From NCBI RefSeq assembly GCF_027853915.1, contig NZ_JAQGLA010000021.1, positions 27,298 through 91,297 of the forward strand: a DNA stretch of 64,000 bases, read 5' to 3'. The notes below the pieces were generated by a model, which saw nothing but the letters and a program-made list of their open reading frames with translations, did not search any database and was not told where the DNA came from. Origin of the DNA: Saccharopolyspora oryzae (GTDB lineage: Bacteria > Actinomycetota > Actinomycetes > Mycobacteriales > Pseudonocardiaceae). Positions 25,184-33,329 of the stretch are shown one piece after another. The first letter of the stretch is position 1, and each line of letters opens with the position of its first letter. The position numbers and the translations under genes were made by a program.

Positions 25184-26119
25184 TCAGCCCTCGGTGCACT
25201 GCTTGTCGCGGGTGACTTCGCAGACCTGGCGGACGCTGTCGAAGGTCTTGTCGTCGGCCGGGACGAAGCCCCAGTAGCCTCCGATGTCGCACTTGTCGGT
25301 GCAGAACCCGTTCGCCTTCAGGTAGTCGGCGTTGGCCTTGGTGCGGAACGCCTCGGTCACCTTCGCCTTCAGCGCCGGGTCGAGGTCGTCGGAGATCGCC
25401 GCCGGGGAGCCCGGGATCAGCTCCGAGCGCCACACCACCCGCAGCTCACCCGGCTTGACGCTGCCCTTCTCCGGCAGCAGCTTGTCCACCATCGCGTCGT
25501 AGGCGAACCCCGCCTCGCACTGCCCGCTCTGCACGCCCAGCGCGGACGCGTCGTGCCCACCCGCCATCACCGGCTTCACGTCGCGCTCGAAGTCGACCCC
25601 GGCGGTCTGCAGCGCCGCCTTCGGGTAGAGGTAGCCGGAGGTCGAGTTCGGGTCGACGAAGCACACCTGCTTGCCGCGGAAGTCCTCGAGGCGCTGGATC
25701 GGCGAGTCCGCCCGCACCAGCCCGTAGGACCGGTAGCCGGGAGCCGTGCCCGGGGTTTCGACCTGCGCGCCGAGCGGTGAGATCCGCACCCCGCTGTTGC
25801 GCGCCACCACGTAGGACAGCGGACCGTACATGGCGATGTCGATCTTGCCGGTGCGCTGGCCCTCGATGACCGCCGCGTAGTCGGTGGCCTTCTCCACCCG
25901 GATCTTCTTGCCGGTCTCCTTCGCCAGCATGTCGACCAGCGGTTTGAACTCCTGCTCCAGGCTGGTGGAGTCCTCCGACGGGATCGAGGCGAACACCAGC
26001 TCGTCCGGGTTGCGCGCGCCGCCCTGGTCGCTGGCCGCGCTCGGCCCGCAGGCGGCGAGACCCAGCGGCAGCACCGCGCAGGCGACAACGGCGAGCAGTC
26101 GCCGGGAAACGTTGAACAT
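25184..26119 (-). CDS. phnD: Phosphonate/phosphate/phosphite ABC transporter substrate-binding lipoprotein
   Basis: 311 residues. A signal peptide with lipobox LGLAACG is at about 19-25, so the mature protein is a lipoprotein from Cys24. The PhnD-type fold is clear: LVFASIPSEDSTSLEQEFKPLVDMLAKETGKKI, DIAMYGPLSYVVA, VCFVDPNSTSGYLYPKAAL and GGHDASALGVQSGQCEAG. GGAGG lies 6 bp before the ATG. It is followed by a perfect palindrome and a hairpin before phnF, so the two may not always be co-expressed. No permease (phnE) or transport ATPase (phnC) gene is nearby. Confidence 0.93.
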   Translation of the reverse strand: MFNVSRRLLAVVACAVLPLGLAACGPSAASDQGGARNPDELVFASIPSEDSTSLEQEFKPLVDMLAKETGKKIRVEKATDYAAVIEGQRTGKIDIAMYGPLSYVVARNSGVRISPLGAQVETPGTAPGYRSYGLVRADSPIQRLEDFRGKQVCFVDPNSTSGYLYPKAALQTAGVDFERDVKPVMAGGHDASALGVQSGQCEAGFAYDAMVDKLLPEKGSVKPGELRVVWRSELIPGSPAAISDDLDPALKAKVTEAFRTKANADYLKANGFCTDKCDIGGYWGFVPADDKTFDSVRQVCEVTRDKQCTEG

Positions 26120-26259
26120 GCAGGTCCTCCGATCGCGAAGTTGCGCGGAAAGCGTGCGGACGACAGGTGGAGGAGTCGTCGGCTTCGGGTTAAGCGCGGC
26201 GGAACGCTGCGGGACGGTCTCGGGCAGCTGACCCCACAACTCGGGTAGGTTCCGGGGAC

Positions 26260-27420
26260 GTGATCGAGATCGACTCCTCCTTCGTCACCGAACCGCGCGC
26301 CACCTACGCCCGACTCCGCGAGCAGGGCCCGGTGCACCGCGCCACCGCCCCGGACGGGACGTCGATCTGGCTGGTCACGCGCTATGCCGACGTCCGCGCC
26401 GCGCTGGCCGATCCGCGGCTGTCGCTGGACAAGAAGAACTCCGCCGGCGGTTACCGCGGTTTCTCGCTGCCGCCCGCGCTGGACGCGAACCTGCTGAACA
26501 TGGACGCCCCGGAGCACACCAGGCTGCGGCGGATCATCGGCAAGGCCTTCGCCCCGCGCCGGATCGAACCGCTGCGCCCCCGCGTCCAGCAGCTCGCCGA
26601 CGCCCTGCTGGACGACCTGACCGAGCGCGAAGCGGACCTGATGCCGGCCTACTGCGGGCCGCTGCCGATCGCGGTGATCTGCGAGCTGCTCGGCGTCGGC
26701 GAGGCCGACCGGCCGGACTTCCGCTCCTGGACCGACCACCTGCTCGCCCCGGAAACCCCCGACCAGGCCCGCAACGCGCTCGGCGCGCTCCACGGCTACC
26801 TGCTCGACCTGATCGCGGCGAAGCGCGCGAACCCCGGCGCGGACTTCCTCAGCACGCTGGTCTCGCTGCGCGACGAGGAGGACCGGCTCTCCGAGGACGA
26901 GCTGACCGCCGCAGCGTTTCTCGTGCTTTTCGCGGGCTACGAGAACACGGTGAACGTCCTGGGCAACGGCCTGGCCGCACTGCTCACCAACCCAGCTGCG
27001 CTCGCCAGGGCGCGCCAAGGCATCACATCGTCCACAGTGGACGAACTGCTGCGCTTCGACCCGCCACCGCAGCTCGCGATCCGCCGATTCCCCTTGGTGG
27101 ACGTGGAAATCGGCGGCGTGACCATTCCCGCGGGCGAAACCGTCCTGCTGTCCCTGGTCTCCGCCCACCACGACCCCGACCGCTACGCCGATCCCGAGCA
27201 CCTGGACCTCGACCGCGCGGACAACCCGCACCTGGCCTTCGGCCACGGACCGCACTACTGCCTCGGCGCCGCACTCGCCCGGATGGAAACCGAGATCGGC
27301 CTGAACACGCTGCTCAGCCGCTTCCCGGACCTGGCCCTGGCGGTCCCGGAACAAGAGCTCCACTGGCGGAACTCCTTCCGCAACCGGGGCCTCCGCACCC
27401 TCCCCGTCACCCTCCGCTGA
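26260..27420 (+). CDS. Cytochrome P450
   Basis: 386 residues. The heme loop is FGHGPHYCLGA with Cys334, the K-helix ExxR is in VDELLRF and the I-helix oxygen motif reads FAGYENT, with Glu-Asn in place of the usual acid-Thr neighbours. It is a soluble actinobacterial class-I enzyme that needs ferredoxin and a reductase; none is adjacent. GTG at 26260 has GGGGA directly in front, so the mRNA may be leaderless. It is divergent from phnD (140 bp between). Substrate unknown. Confidence 0.92.
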   Translation: MIEIDSSFVTEPRATYARLREQGPVHRATAPDGTSIWLVTRYADVRAALADPRLSLDKKNSAGGYRGFSLPPALDANLLNMDAPEHTRLRRIIGKAFAPRRIEPLRPRVQQLADALLDDLTEREADLMPAYCGPLPIAVICELLGVGEADRPDFRSWTDHLLAPETPDQARNALGALHGYLLDLIAAKRANPGADFLSTLVSLRDEEDRLSEDELTAAAFLVLFAGYENTVNVLGNGLAALLTNPAALARARQGITSSTVDELLRFDPPPQLAIRRFPLVDVEIGGVTIPAGETVLLSLVSAHHDPDRYADPEHLDLDRADNPHLAFGHGPHYCLGAALARMETEIGLNTLLSRFPDLALAVPEQELHWRNSFRNRGLRTLPVTLR

Positions 27421-27430
27421 CCGGTTCCGC

Positions 27431-27726
27431 CGCAAATTCCATTGAAATGAGGGTTTTCCATCCTCGTCCTGCGGGACGGTGCGGGTAGCGGAACCTCAGC
27501 GCCCGCCTGGACTCCGGGTGCCCGACTTTATGTATGCCAATACACGGCAGTCGGGCCGTCCTCGCCAGGCGAACGCTGAGAACCCGCGGCGGTGCCAGCT
27601 GCGAAGGTGGGTTATGCGCCTGCGGCGCATGCGACCCTCACCGCGCGGCGCCGGTCGTGCTTCGCAGTCGCGACCAGACAGGATGAAAAAGGCTCAATCG
27701 AAGGTCCGATTTCAATGGAATTTGCG
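27431..27726. repeat. 296-bp MITE-like unit with 18-bp terminal inverted repeats
   Basis: CGCAAATTCCATTGAAAT (27431-27448) and its exact complement (27709-27726) bound an interval that holds the two-hairpin element (27477-27630) and a further dyad, CTGCGAAG ... CTTCGCAG (about 27600-27667). It has no open frame of its own. It fills most of the 344-bp gap between the P450 and DUF72 genes. The termini belong to the same AT-rich family as the repeat inside phnH. Confidence 0.6.
27477..27630 (+). repeat. Two-hairpin repeat element (family 3), copy 1
   Basis: Positions 27477-27595 (119 bp) are identical to 54784-54666 on the minus strand. The first structure pairs GCGGG, CTCAGCG and CGCCTGG (left) with CCAGGCG, CGCTGAG and CCCGC (right), enclosing CCCGACT/AGTCGGG and a tip TGTAT-gcca-ATACA. 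The second hairpin is ATGCGCC-TGC-GGCGCAT (27614-27630). It begins 57 bp after the P450 stop and reads in the gene's direction. Confidence 0.8.
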
Positions 27727-27764
27727 TCATCCCCGCCCCGGAGCCGCGCGTACCGTGGGAAGTG

Positions 27765-28637
27765 ATGCGCTCGACGTCGATTCGGATCGGCACGTCCGGC
27801 TGGGTCTACGGACCGTGGCACGGCCCGTTCTACCCGCGCGACCTGCGCCGGGGCGCCGAACTCGAATACCTGTCCCGACGCCTCAACTCCACCGAGATCA
27901 ACGCATCGTTCTACTCGCTGCAACGCCCGGAGCACTACGCCCGCTGGGCGGAGCAGACCCCGGACGACTTCCTGTTCGCGGTCAAGGGAAGCCGCTACAT
28001 CACCCACATGAAGAAGCTCCGGGAAGCGGAAACCCCGCTCGCGAACTTCTTCGCCAGCGGGGTCCTGGCCCTGGGCCCGAAACTGGGCCCGCTGCTCTGG
28101 CAGCTCCCCCCGTCGCTGCCGTTCGACGCCGACCGCCTCGCGGAGTTCTTCAGCCTGCTCCCCCGCACCACCGGCGCAGCGGCCGAGCTCGCCGCTCGCC
28201 ACGACGAACGCCTGGAGGGCCGGGCCCTCACCGAAACCGACGCCGACCGCCCCCTCCGCCACGCCTTGGAGGTCCGCCACCCGAGCTTCGCGGCCCGCGA
28301 ACCGGTGGAGCTCCTCCGCGCCCACGGCATCGCCCTGGTGGTGGCAGACGCGGCAGGCGACTGGCCGCACCTCGAAGACGTCACGACCGACTTCGTCTAC
28401 CTCCGCTTCCACGGCGCGGAAGAGCTCTACGCCAGCGGCTACTCGTCGAAAGACCTGGACCGCTGGGCAGAACTGATCCGCGCCTGGCACGAGGGCAAGG
28501 CCCCGAGAACACCCCGCACGATCGCCCCACCACCTCGAGCTTCGAAACGCCGCCGGGACATCTACGCCTACTTCGACAACGACGTGAAGGCGCACGCACC
28601 GGAAGACGCCCTGTCACTCGCCGACCGCTGCACCTGA
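27765..28637 (+). CDS. DUF72-family protein
   Basis: 290 residues of the YecE/DUF72 TIM-barrel family: RIGTSGWVYGPWHGPFYP at the start, then LNSTEINASFYSLQRPE, FLFAVKGSRYITHMKKL, ALEVRHPSF and VYLRFHGAEELYASGYS. The family resembles endonuclease IV-type barrels, but its activity is unknown. The start could be GTG at 27762 or ATG at 27765. Its last 24 bp overlap the end of the convergent gene. Confidence 0.87.
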   Translation: MRSTSIRIGTSGWVYGPWHGPFYPRDLRRGAELEYLSRRLNSTEINASFYSLQRPEHYARWAEQTPDDFLFAVKGSRYITHMKKLREAETPLANFFASGVLALGPKLGPLLWQLPPSLPFDADRLAEFFSLLPRTTGAAAELAARHDERLEGRALTETDADRPLRHALEVRHPSFAAREPVELLRAHGIALVVADAAGDWPHLEDVTTDFVYLRFHGAEELYASGYSSKDLDRWAELIRAWHEGKAPRTPRTIAPPPRASKRRRDIYAYFDNDVKAHAPEDALSLADRCT

Positions 28638-29630
28638 ACCGGGCAGCTCCTGCCGGTCGCCGAACCGGTCGCGAACGAGTTGCGCCAGGTCGCGGTGGCC
28701 GTGGGAGTCGAGCGCCTCGGCCAGCCGGTGGCCCAGCGCGGCTCGTTCGTCACCGGTGGCCAGGCGTTCGATCGCGGCGAAGACGTGCTGCTCCGCCCCG
28801 ACTTCGAACCCGTCCACGACGAACGAGTGCACCGGGTGGATCCAGTTCGGCGCATCGCTGTCCGGAATCTGCCTGTCGTGCGCGGCGGCGGACAGCTTGC
28901 GCAGGTTGCTGATCTGGCGGACGGCTTCGTCCAGGTCACCGTCCTCGTGCCGCGCGAGCCACCAGACCAGAGCACTGCCCGGCGACTGCAGCACGTCCTC
29001 CGCGAAGTACGTGCGCTTGTTGCGCTCGTGAGCGCGCTGGCGCTCCCAGAGCTCCTCGTCCTTGCGAGCGGCGGCCAACTGCCGCAACCGCTCCTCGTCG
29101 GCGTCCGGCAGCGCCAACCGAACCGCGCTCGCCCAGGCCACGACGTGCCCGGACGGGTCCGAACGCGGTGTCCCGAGCACGGCGTTGAGCCGGTACTGCG
29201 CCAGATCCCCGTCCTCCGGCGAAGTCTCAGCAGCGATCTGCCCGGCCTGTTCCAGCACCATATCCACTGCGAGCCCGGCCGGATTCGCGTGCGGCAACCC
29301 CGGAGCATCGGGCTTGACGTACCAGAAAACCGCACCGGAGAAGGAGAACCGGTACTCCGGATGAGCGCTGCGCAGCGGAGTACCGGACACCTGCTGCTCG
29401 CTCGGCTGCGGCAGCGCGGGCTGCTCGACCGGCACTTCTGCCGCTGGCACGTCCTTGCGCCCCACCCGCCCCAACAACCACCAGCTGACGACCCACGGAC
29501 CGGCGATCGTCAAGCCCACCAACCCGATCCACAACCACGCGGGCCACCCGTAGCGCAGCCCGAGCACCACCCAGATCAGCGCCCCGATCACCGACACGAC
29601 CTTGACGGCGGTGCGTTGATCCCGATTCAT
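28614..29630 (-). CDS. Membrane protein with large cytosolic domain, unknown function
   Basis: 338 residues from ATG at 29630 (GGGA upstream). Two membrane segments near residues 9-27 and 31-53 are followed by a Pro/Glu linker and a long soluble domain. The domain has repeated acidic and helical stretches (YRLNAVLGTPRSDPSGHVVAWASAVRLALPDADEERLRQLAAARKDEELWERQRAHERNKR is split here only by function, not by gaps) and ends in GDRQELPG. It is not recognised as a named family. It overlaps the DUF72 gene tail to tail by 24 bp. Confidence 0.7.
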   Translation of the reverse strand: MNRDQRTAVKVVSVIGALIWVVLGLRYGWPAWLWIGLVGLTIAGPWVVSWWLLGRVGRKDVPAAEVPVEQPALPQPSEQQVSGTPLRSAHPEYRFSFSGAVFWYVKPDAPGLPHANPAGLAVDMVLEQAGQIAAETSPEDGDLAQYRLNAVLGTPRSDPSGHVVAWASAVRLALPDADEERLRQLAAARKDEELWERQRAHERNKRTYFAEDVLQSPGSALVWWLARHEDGDLDEAVRQISNLRKLSAAAHDRQIPDSDAPNWIHPVHSFVVDGFEVGAEQHVFAAIERLATGDERAALGHRLAEALDSHGHRDLAQLVRDRFGDRQELPGSGAAVGE

Positions 29631-29728
29631 CCCGTTCCCTCCACACACCGGTTGGCTGCCACCCAACTGATTACCGGGTGCGAAGACCCCTGCGAACAGT
29701 CCAACCGCATTTGCGCTCGAACAGAGCA

Positions 29729-30448
29729 CTAGAAAGTCAGGAACACCGCGGTGGCGTCGTCGTGGGGTTTGCCCCTGGCGGGTTTCGGGGCGGTGGATTC
29801 CGCTTTTCGGACTCTGGTCAGGAGTTCGGTCGGGCCTTCTCGTTCCAGGAGGTCCAGGAGGTTCGGCCAGTCGGACAGGGCGAACATCTCCACGTAGCGG
29901 GAGGCTCCGTCGCTCAGGAGGGCTGCTCGGCTGACGTCGTTCAGGGAGCCTTGGAGGGCTTCGTAGGCCGCTTCCGGTTTCGTGCTCGCCACCCAGAAGC
30001 CGTCCGGGTGGTTTCGGAGGTCTCGCACCGCTTCCTGCGTGTAGCTGGGGAGGTGGTCCAGGCGGTCGTCGACGATCGCGCCGTGGTCGAAGACGATCGG
30101 GCTGTCCGCGAGCACCAGGTACTCGACTTCGTCGCCCGCCCGCAGAATCGACACCGTCGACGACGGGCTGGACGGGTTCCACAGGTCGCAGGTGTCCGCG
30201 TGCGCCGCGCAGGTCGACTCGACGGCCTCGGCCAGGAGATCCGCCAACGGCTTTCCGGACGCCACGAGCCGTGCGGCCAGTTCAGCGCCGAGGCGGTGCA
30301 CCAGCCACGGAACGTCGTGCGCACAGCCACTGTCCACACCGGACGGTGCGGTGGCGCCGTCCAGGACGAAGGCCCAGTTCGGGCCGACGGCGAAGTAGTC
30401 CTCGTTCGCCCGGCCCGGCGTTGCCAGCGTCGCGCAGGTCGCCTGCAC
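29729..30448 (-). CDS. PP2C-like protein phosphatase
   Basis: 239 residues. The metal-binding acidic residues of PP2C phosphatases are seen in ANEDYFAVG, FVLDGATA, LVLADSPIV, LLSDGAS and the C-terminal HDDATAVFLTF. It would dephosphorylate Ser/Thr proteins, although this compact group may act on unknown targets. GTG at 30448 lies 2 bp from the stop of the MarR gene upstream, so the two form an operon. Confidence 0.78.
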   Translation of the reverse strand: MQATCATLATPGRANEDYFAVGPNWAFVLDGATAPSGVDSGCAHDVPWLVHRLGAELAARLVASGKPLADLLAEAVESTCAAHADTCDLWNPSSPSSTVSILRAGDEVEYLVLADSPIVFDHGAIVDDRLDHLPSYTQEAVRDLRNHPDGFWVASTKPEAAYEALQGSLNDVSRAALLSDGASRYVEMFALSDWPNLLDLLEREGPTELLTRVRKAESTAPKPARGKPHDDATAVFLTF

Positions 30449-30450
30449 GC

Positions 30451-30897
30451 TCAGGCGCCCGGGAGCTGGTGCAGCGCTGACACCAGCGGCGCCAGCTCCG
30501 GCGTCTCCGCCGCTTCGGCGAGCGACTTCTCCAGGACCTCGTCGTGGGTCGGGCGCGCCTTCTCCAGCAGCTTACGGCCGGCGTCGGTGAGCTCGGTGTA
30601 GATGCCGCGGCGATCGTCCTTGCACAGGATCCGCGTCAGCAGCTCCCGGTCCTCCAGCCTGCTGACCAGCCGAGTCGTCGCACTGCTGCTCAACGCGGTG
30701 GCGCGGGCGAGCTGCTGCATCCGCATGTGCCACCCGTCCTGCCGGTTCAGCGCGTCGAGCACCGTGTACTCGACGACCGACAACCCGTGCTCGGCCTGCA
30801 GCGCCTTCTCCAGCTCAGCCTCGAGCCGGCCGTGCAGAGCGGCGAGAGTCCGCCAGCCCCGAGCCCGGACCTCAACGGCGTCGTCACCGATACCCAT
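30451..30897 (-). CDS. MarR-family regulator
   Basis: 148 residues. A typical winged helix: LSVVEYTVLDALNRQDGWHMRMQQLARATALSSSATTRLVSRLEDRELLTRILCKDDRRGIYTELTDAGRKLL. GGAGG lies 6 bp before ATG at 30897. It is first in a two-gene unit with the PP2C-like gene. No clear dyad operator was found upstream. Confidence 0.88.
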   Translation of the reverse strand: MGIGDDAVEVRARGWRTLAALHGRLEAELEKALQAEHGLSVVEYTVLDALNRQDGWHMRMQQLARATALSSSATTRLVSRLEDRELLTRILCKDDRRGIYTELTDAGRKLLEKARPTHDEVLEKSLAEAAETPELAPLVSALHQLPGA

Positions 30898-30970
30898 CCC
30901 GCACCTCCGCCCCCAAAGCCTACCAACGCGCGCCCACAAGAAGCGCCCGCAAATACTCCTCGCCCGCCGA

Positions 30971-31330
30971 CTAGCCGGCCAGGCGGTGGAAGCCGGTGAG
31001 GTGCGGGGTGAAGGGGACGTCGGGGCCCAGGCCGGCTCGGACCCGGGCGTCCGGGTCGCCGAAGACCGCGAAGTCCTTGACGGTGCAGTGCTCCATCACG
31101 GCCTGGATGTGGGGGTCCGCCAGCTCCCAGTGCCGGAGGACCGCGTCGGAGTCGCGGTAGAGCTGGAAGCTGGTGCACTCCATCCGGTCCTCGTCGATGA
31201 ACACCTCCACCAGGAGCTGCGGGCCGTGCTCGCAGGCGAAGTCGACCGCCGCGCGCACCGCCGCCTTGAACTCCTCGAGGTGCCCGTCGGCGATCTGCAT
31301 CAGGTTCCGGAACAGGATCGGCTCAGTCAT
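30971..31330 (-). CDS. Antibiotic-biosynthesis-monooxygenase-like (ABM) small protein
   Basis: 119 residues from ATG at 31330. The pattern LMQIADGHLEEFKAAVRAAVDFACEHGPQLLVEVFIDEDRMECTSFQLYRDSDAVLRHWELADPHIQAVMEH matches the ferredoxin-like ABM/dimeric alpha-beta barrel fold. Such proteins are either cofactor-free monooxygenases or heme-binding proteins. It is not coupled to its neighbours. Exact role unknown. Confidence 0.65.
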   Translation of the reverse strand: MTEPILFRNLMQIADGHLEEFKAAVRAAVDFACEHGPQLLVEVFIDEDRMECTSFQLYRDSDAVLRHWELADPHIQAVMEHCTVKDFAVFGDPDARVRAGLGPDVPFTPHLTGFHRLAG

Positions 31331-31370
31331 GGACCGAGCCTGCAACCTCGACCGCGGTGGAGATCAAGGG

Positions 31371-31799
31371 TCAGTGGTCGTCGTGGCGGTAGAACATCTC
31401 CTCCAGGTGGTCCGCCGTTTCGGCGATGAAGTTCAGCGGGTCGGTGAACTCGTTGATGTCCAGGTTCAGCAGCGGGACCGCGTGGCGGAGCAGGACGTGC
31501 TCGCCGACGATCACCGCGCCGCACACCACCGAGACCTGGCCCAGCTCCACCAGCAGCTTCTGCAGGTCCACCTCGGCCGCTCGGCCGATCACCGAGAGCA
31601 CCTGCACCCAGTCCTCGCGGCCGTCGAGCTCCTCGCGGCCGATGATGACGATCTGGCTGCGGTCGTCCTCGTACTCGACGAGGACGCGGATCTCGTCGCC
31701 GCTGTCCTCGATGATGCGGTACTCGGTCTCGGTCTCCGCGTCCTCGGCCACCGCGTACTCGGCCCGGACGAATTCGGCGAGGTCTTCCCAGGTCGCCAC
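31371..31799 (-). CDS. YbjN/secretion-chaperone-like small acidic protein
   Basis: 142 residues from GTG at 31799, with GGAGG 4 bp upstream. It is acidic, with alternating helix and long strands (WEDLAEFVRAEYAVAE, YRIIEDSGDEIRVLVEYEDDRSQIVIIG, GAVIVGEHVLLRHAVPL) and a C-terminal helix ending YRHDDH. This resembles the YbjN/CesT-like fold seen in many actinobacterial small proteins. Function unknown. Confidence 0.6.
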   Translation of the reverse strand: MATWEDLAEFVRAEYAVAEDAETETEYRIIEDSGDEIRVLVEYEDDRSQIVIIGREELDGREDWVQVLSVIGRAAEVDLQKLLVELGQVSVVCGAVIVGEHVLLRHAVPLLNLDINEFTDPLNFIAETADHLEEMFYRHDDH

Positions 31800-31910
31800 G
31801 CAACCTCCCCAGTCGCAAAGCGCGCTCCCGGCGCGATTTCCGACGGTGATCGTGCCACGGCGCCCGGTCGCCCGGGCCGGTTTTCCGCCCAACCGGTGAC
31901 CGCCGGGAGA

Positions 31911-32153
31911 TCAGATCCGGGCGAACAGGACGTACGCCTCCACACCGCCCCTGCCGTTGGCGGTGACCGAGAAGTGCTCGACCGCCCACCCCGCGGCCTC
32001 GATCGCCTCGATCCGCTCCGCCCAGGGATCGATCGCCTCGTCCTTCCCGCTGCTCAACGCGATCAGGCGGACGACGAACCTGGTCCGCCCGCCGGTGTGC
32101 GCTTCGACCGCCATCTCGGCCAGCTCGGCCGCGCTGTTCTTGAAAAGCCCCAT
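31911..32153 (-). CDS. Small conserved protein, unknown
   Basis: 80 residues from ATG at 32153 (MGLFKNSA); an ATG at 32162 is also possible. It reads as one helix, then strand (TRFVVRLIALSSG), a helix (RIEAIEAAGWAVEHFSV) and a final strand (GVEAYVLFARI), a compact ferredoxin-like pattern. No function is assigned. Confidence 0.55.
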   Translation of the reverse strand: MGLFKNSAAELAEMAVEAHTGGRTRFVVRLIALSSGKDEAIDPWAERIEAIEAAGWAVEHFSVTANGRGGVEAYVLFARI

Positions 32154-32306
32154 ACCGGTCATCCAACCAGGTTCGCGGCGACCCGATATTGCCAATGACC
32201 ATTGACACGATCGCCGATGTCACCGATGCTGGGATCCGTTACCTCGGGTAACACCTACCCACCGGGTGGGGATCGCCGACGTCATCACCCCCGCAGGGAG
32301 CGTCCC

Positions 32307-33218
32307 ATGACCAGCAGCATCGCCAAGAGCGACGAGCAGCCGACCGACCGCCAGGACGTCGCGGACCGGCTGCTGCGCTCATCGGAGGTCCTGTCCTACG
32401 ACCCCGTCCAGGAAGTGGACTGGGAGACTCCGCTCGACACCGACTACCACGGCACCAGCCCGGAGTGGAGCACGCTGTACGGGACCGCGTACTGGGCGGA
32501 GATGACGCCGGAGCAGCAGCGCGAGCTGACGCGCCAGGAGGCCGCGTCGGTGGCCAGCACCGGCATCTGGTTCGAGATGATCCTGCAGCAGATGGTGCTG
32601 CGGGACTTCTACGCCAAGGACCCGACCGACCCGGCCTTCCAGTGGGCGCTGACCGAGATCGCCGACGAGTGCCGGCACTCGATCATGTTCGCCCGCGGCG
32701 CCGCGAAGCTGCGCGCCCCCGCCTACCGGCCGACGCGCACGGTCGTCGAGCTGGGCCGGGTGTTCAAGACGATCGCCTTCGGCGAAGCCGCCTACGCCGC
32801 GATCCTGGTCGCCGAAGAGGTCCTCGACGTCATGCAGCGCGACTGGATGCGCGACGAGCGGGTGGTGCCGTTCGTGCGCACCGTCAACAACATCCACGTC
32901 GTCGAGGAATCGCGGCACATGAAGTTCGCCCGCGAGGAGACCAAGGCGCGCCTGGAGGGCGCGAGCTGGCTGCGGCGGCAGATCCAGGCCGTCGTGGTCG
33001 CCGGCGCGTCCTACTTCATCGTCACCAGCATGTGGAACAAGAAGGTGTACGAGAACGCCGGTCTGGACGTCAAGCGCGCCGTCCGCGAGGCGAAGGCCAA
33101 CGAGCACCACAAGTCCATGCTCCGCTCCAGCTGCGCAGGCCTCATGGAGTTCCTCAACTCGGCGGGACTCCTCACGAAGGCGTCGCACTGGTTCTACAAG
33201 CGCGCGAACCTGATCTGA
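32307..33218 (+). CDS. AurF-like diiron oxygenase
   Basis: 303 residues. Helical diiron protein of the p-aminobenzoate N-oxygenase (AurF) family. Likely metal ligands are in IWFEMILQQ, EIADECRHSIMF, LVAEEVLDV and VVEESRHMKFAREE (repeated E-x-x-H pairs). AurF-type enzymes oxidise amines or C-H bonds using O2. GGGAG lies 6 bp before the ATG. It lies upstream of a ferredoxin-NADP reductase fusion on the same strand, 111 bp apart with a hairpin between, which suggests the reductase is its electron donor. A similar pair exists in mycobacteria (Rv0885/fprB, from memory). Confidence 0.85.
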   Translation: MTSSIAKSDEQPTDRQDVADRLLRSSEVLSYDPVQEVDWETPLDTDYHGTSPEWSTLYGTAYWAEMTPEQQRELTRQEAASVASTGIWFEMILQQMVLRDFYAKDPTDPAFQWALTEIADECRHSIMFARGAAKLRAPAYRPTRTVVELGRVFKTIAFGEAAYAAILVAEEVLDVMQRDWMRDERVVPFVRTVNNIHVVEESRHMKFAREETKARLEGASWLRRQIQAVVVAGASYFIVTSMWNKKVYENAGLDVKRAVREAKANEHHKSMLRSSCAGLMEFLNSAGLLTKASHWFYKRANLI

Positions 33219-33238
33219 AGTTCTCGTCTTGCGTGGTA

Positions 33239-33273
33239 GCGGAACCTCAGGCCGAGGGGGCTTGAGGTTCCGC
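33239..33273 (+). repeat. Hairpin related to the left arm of family 3
   Basis: An 11-bp perfect stem (GCGGAACCTCA at 33239-33249 with 33263-33273). The sequence TAGCGGAACCTCAG is shared with the left arm of the element at 27477, but the right arm differs. It lies 21 bp after the diiron-oxygenase stop and may reduce, but not abolish, transcription into the reductase gene. Confidence 0.7.
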
Positions 33274-33329
33274 GGCAGGCGGAGACCGCGTGCGGATCGC
33301 GCCGCTCTTCGAAAGGACCCCCGAACCCC

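Noticed and set aside
26120..26259. PHO box controlling phnD
   Set aside because: No convincing pair of direct repeats of the known PhoP-box type was found between phnD and the P450.
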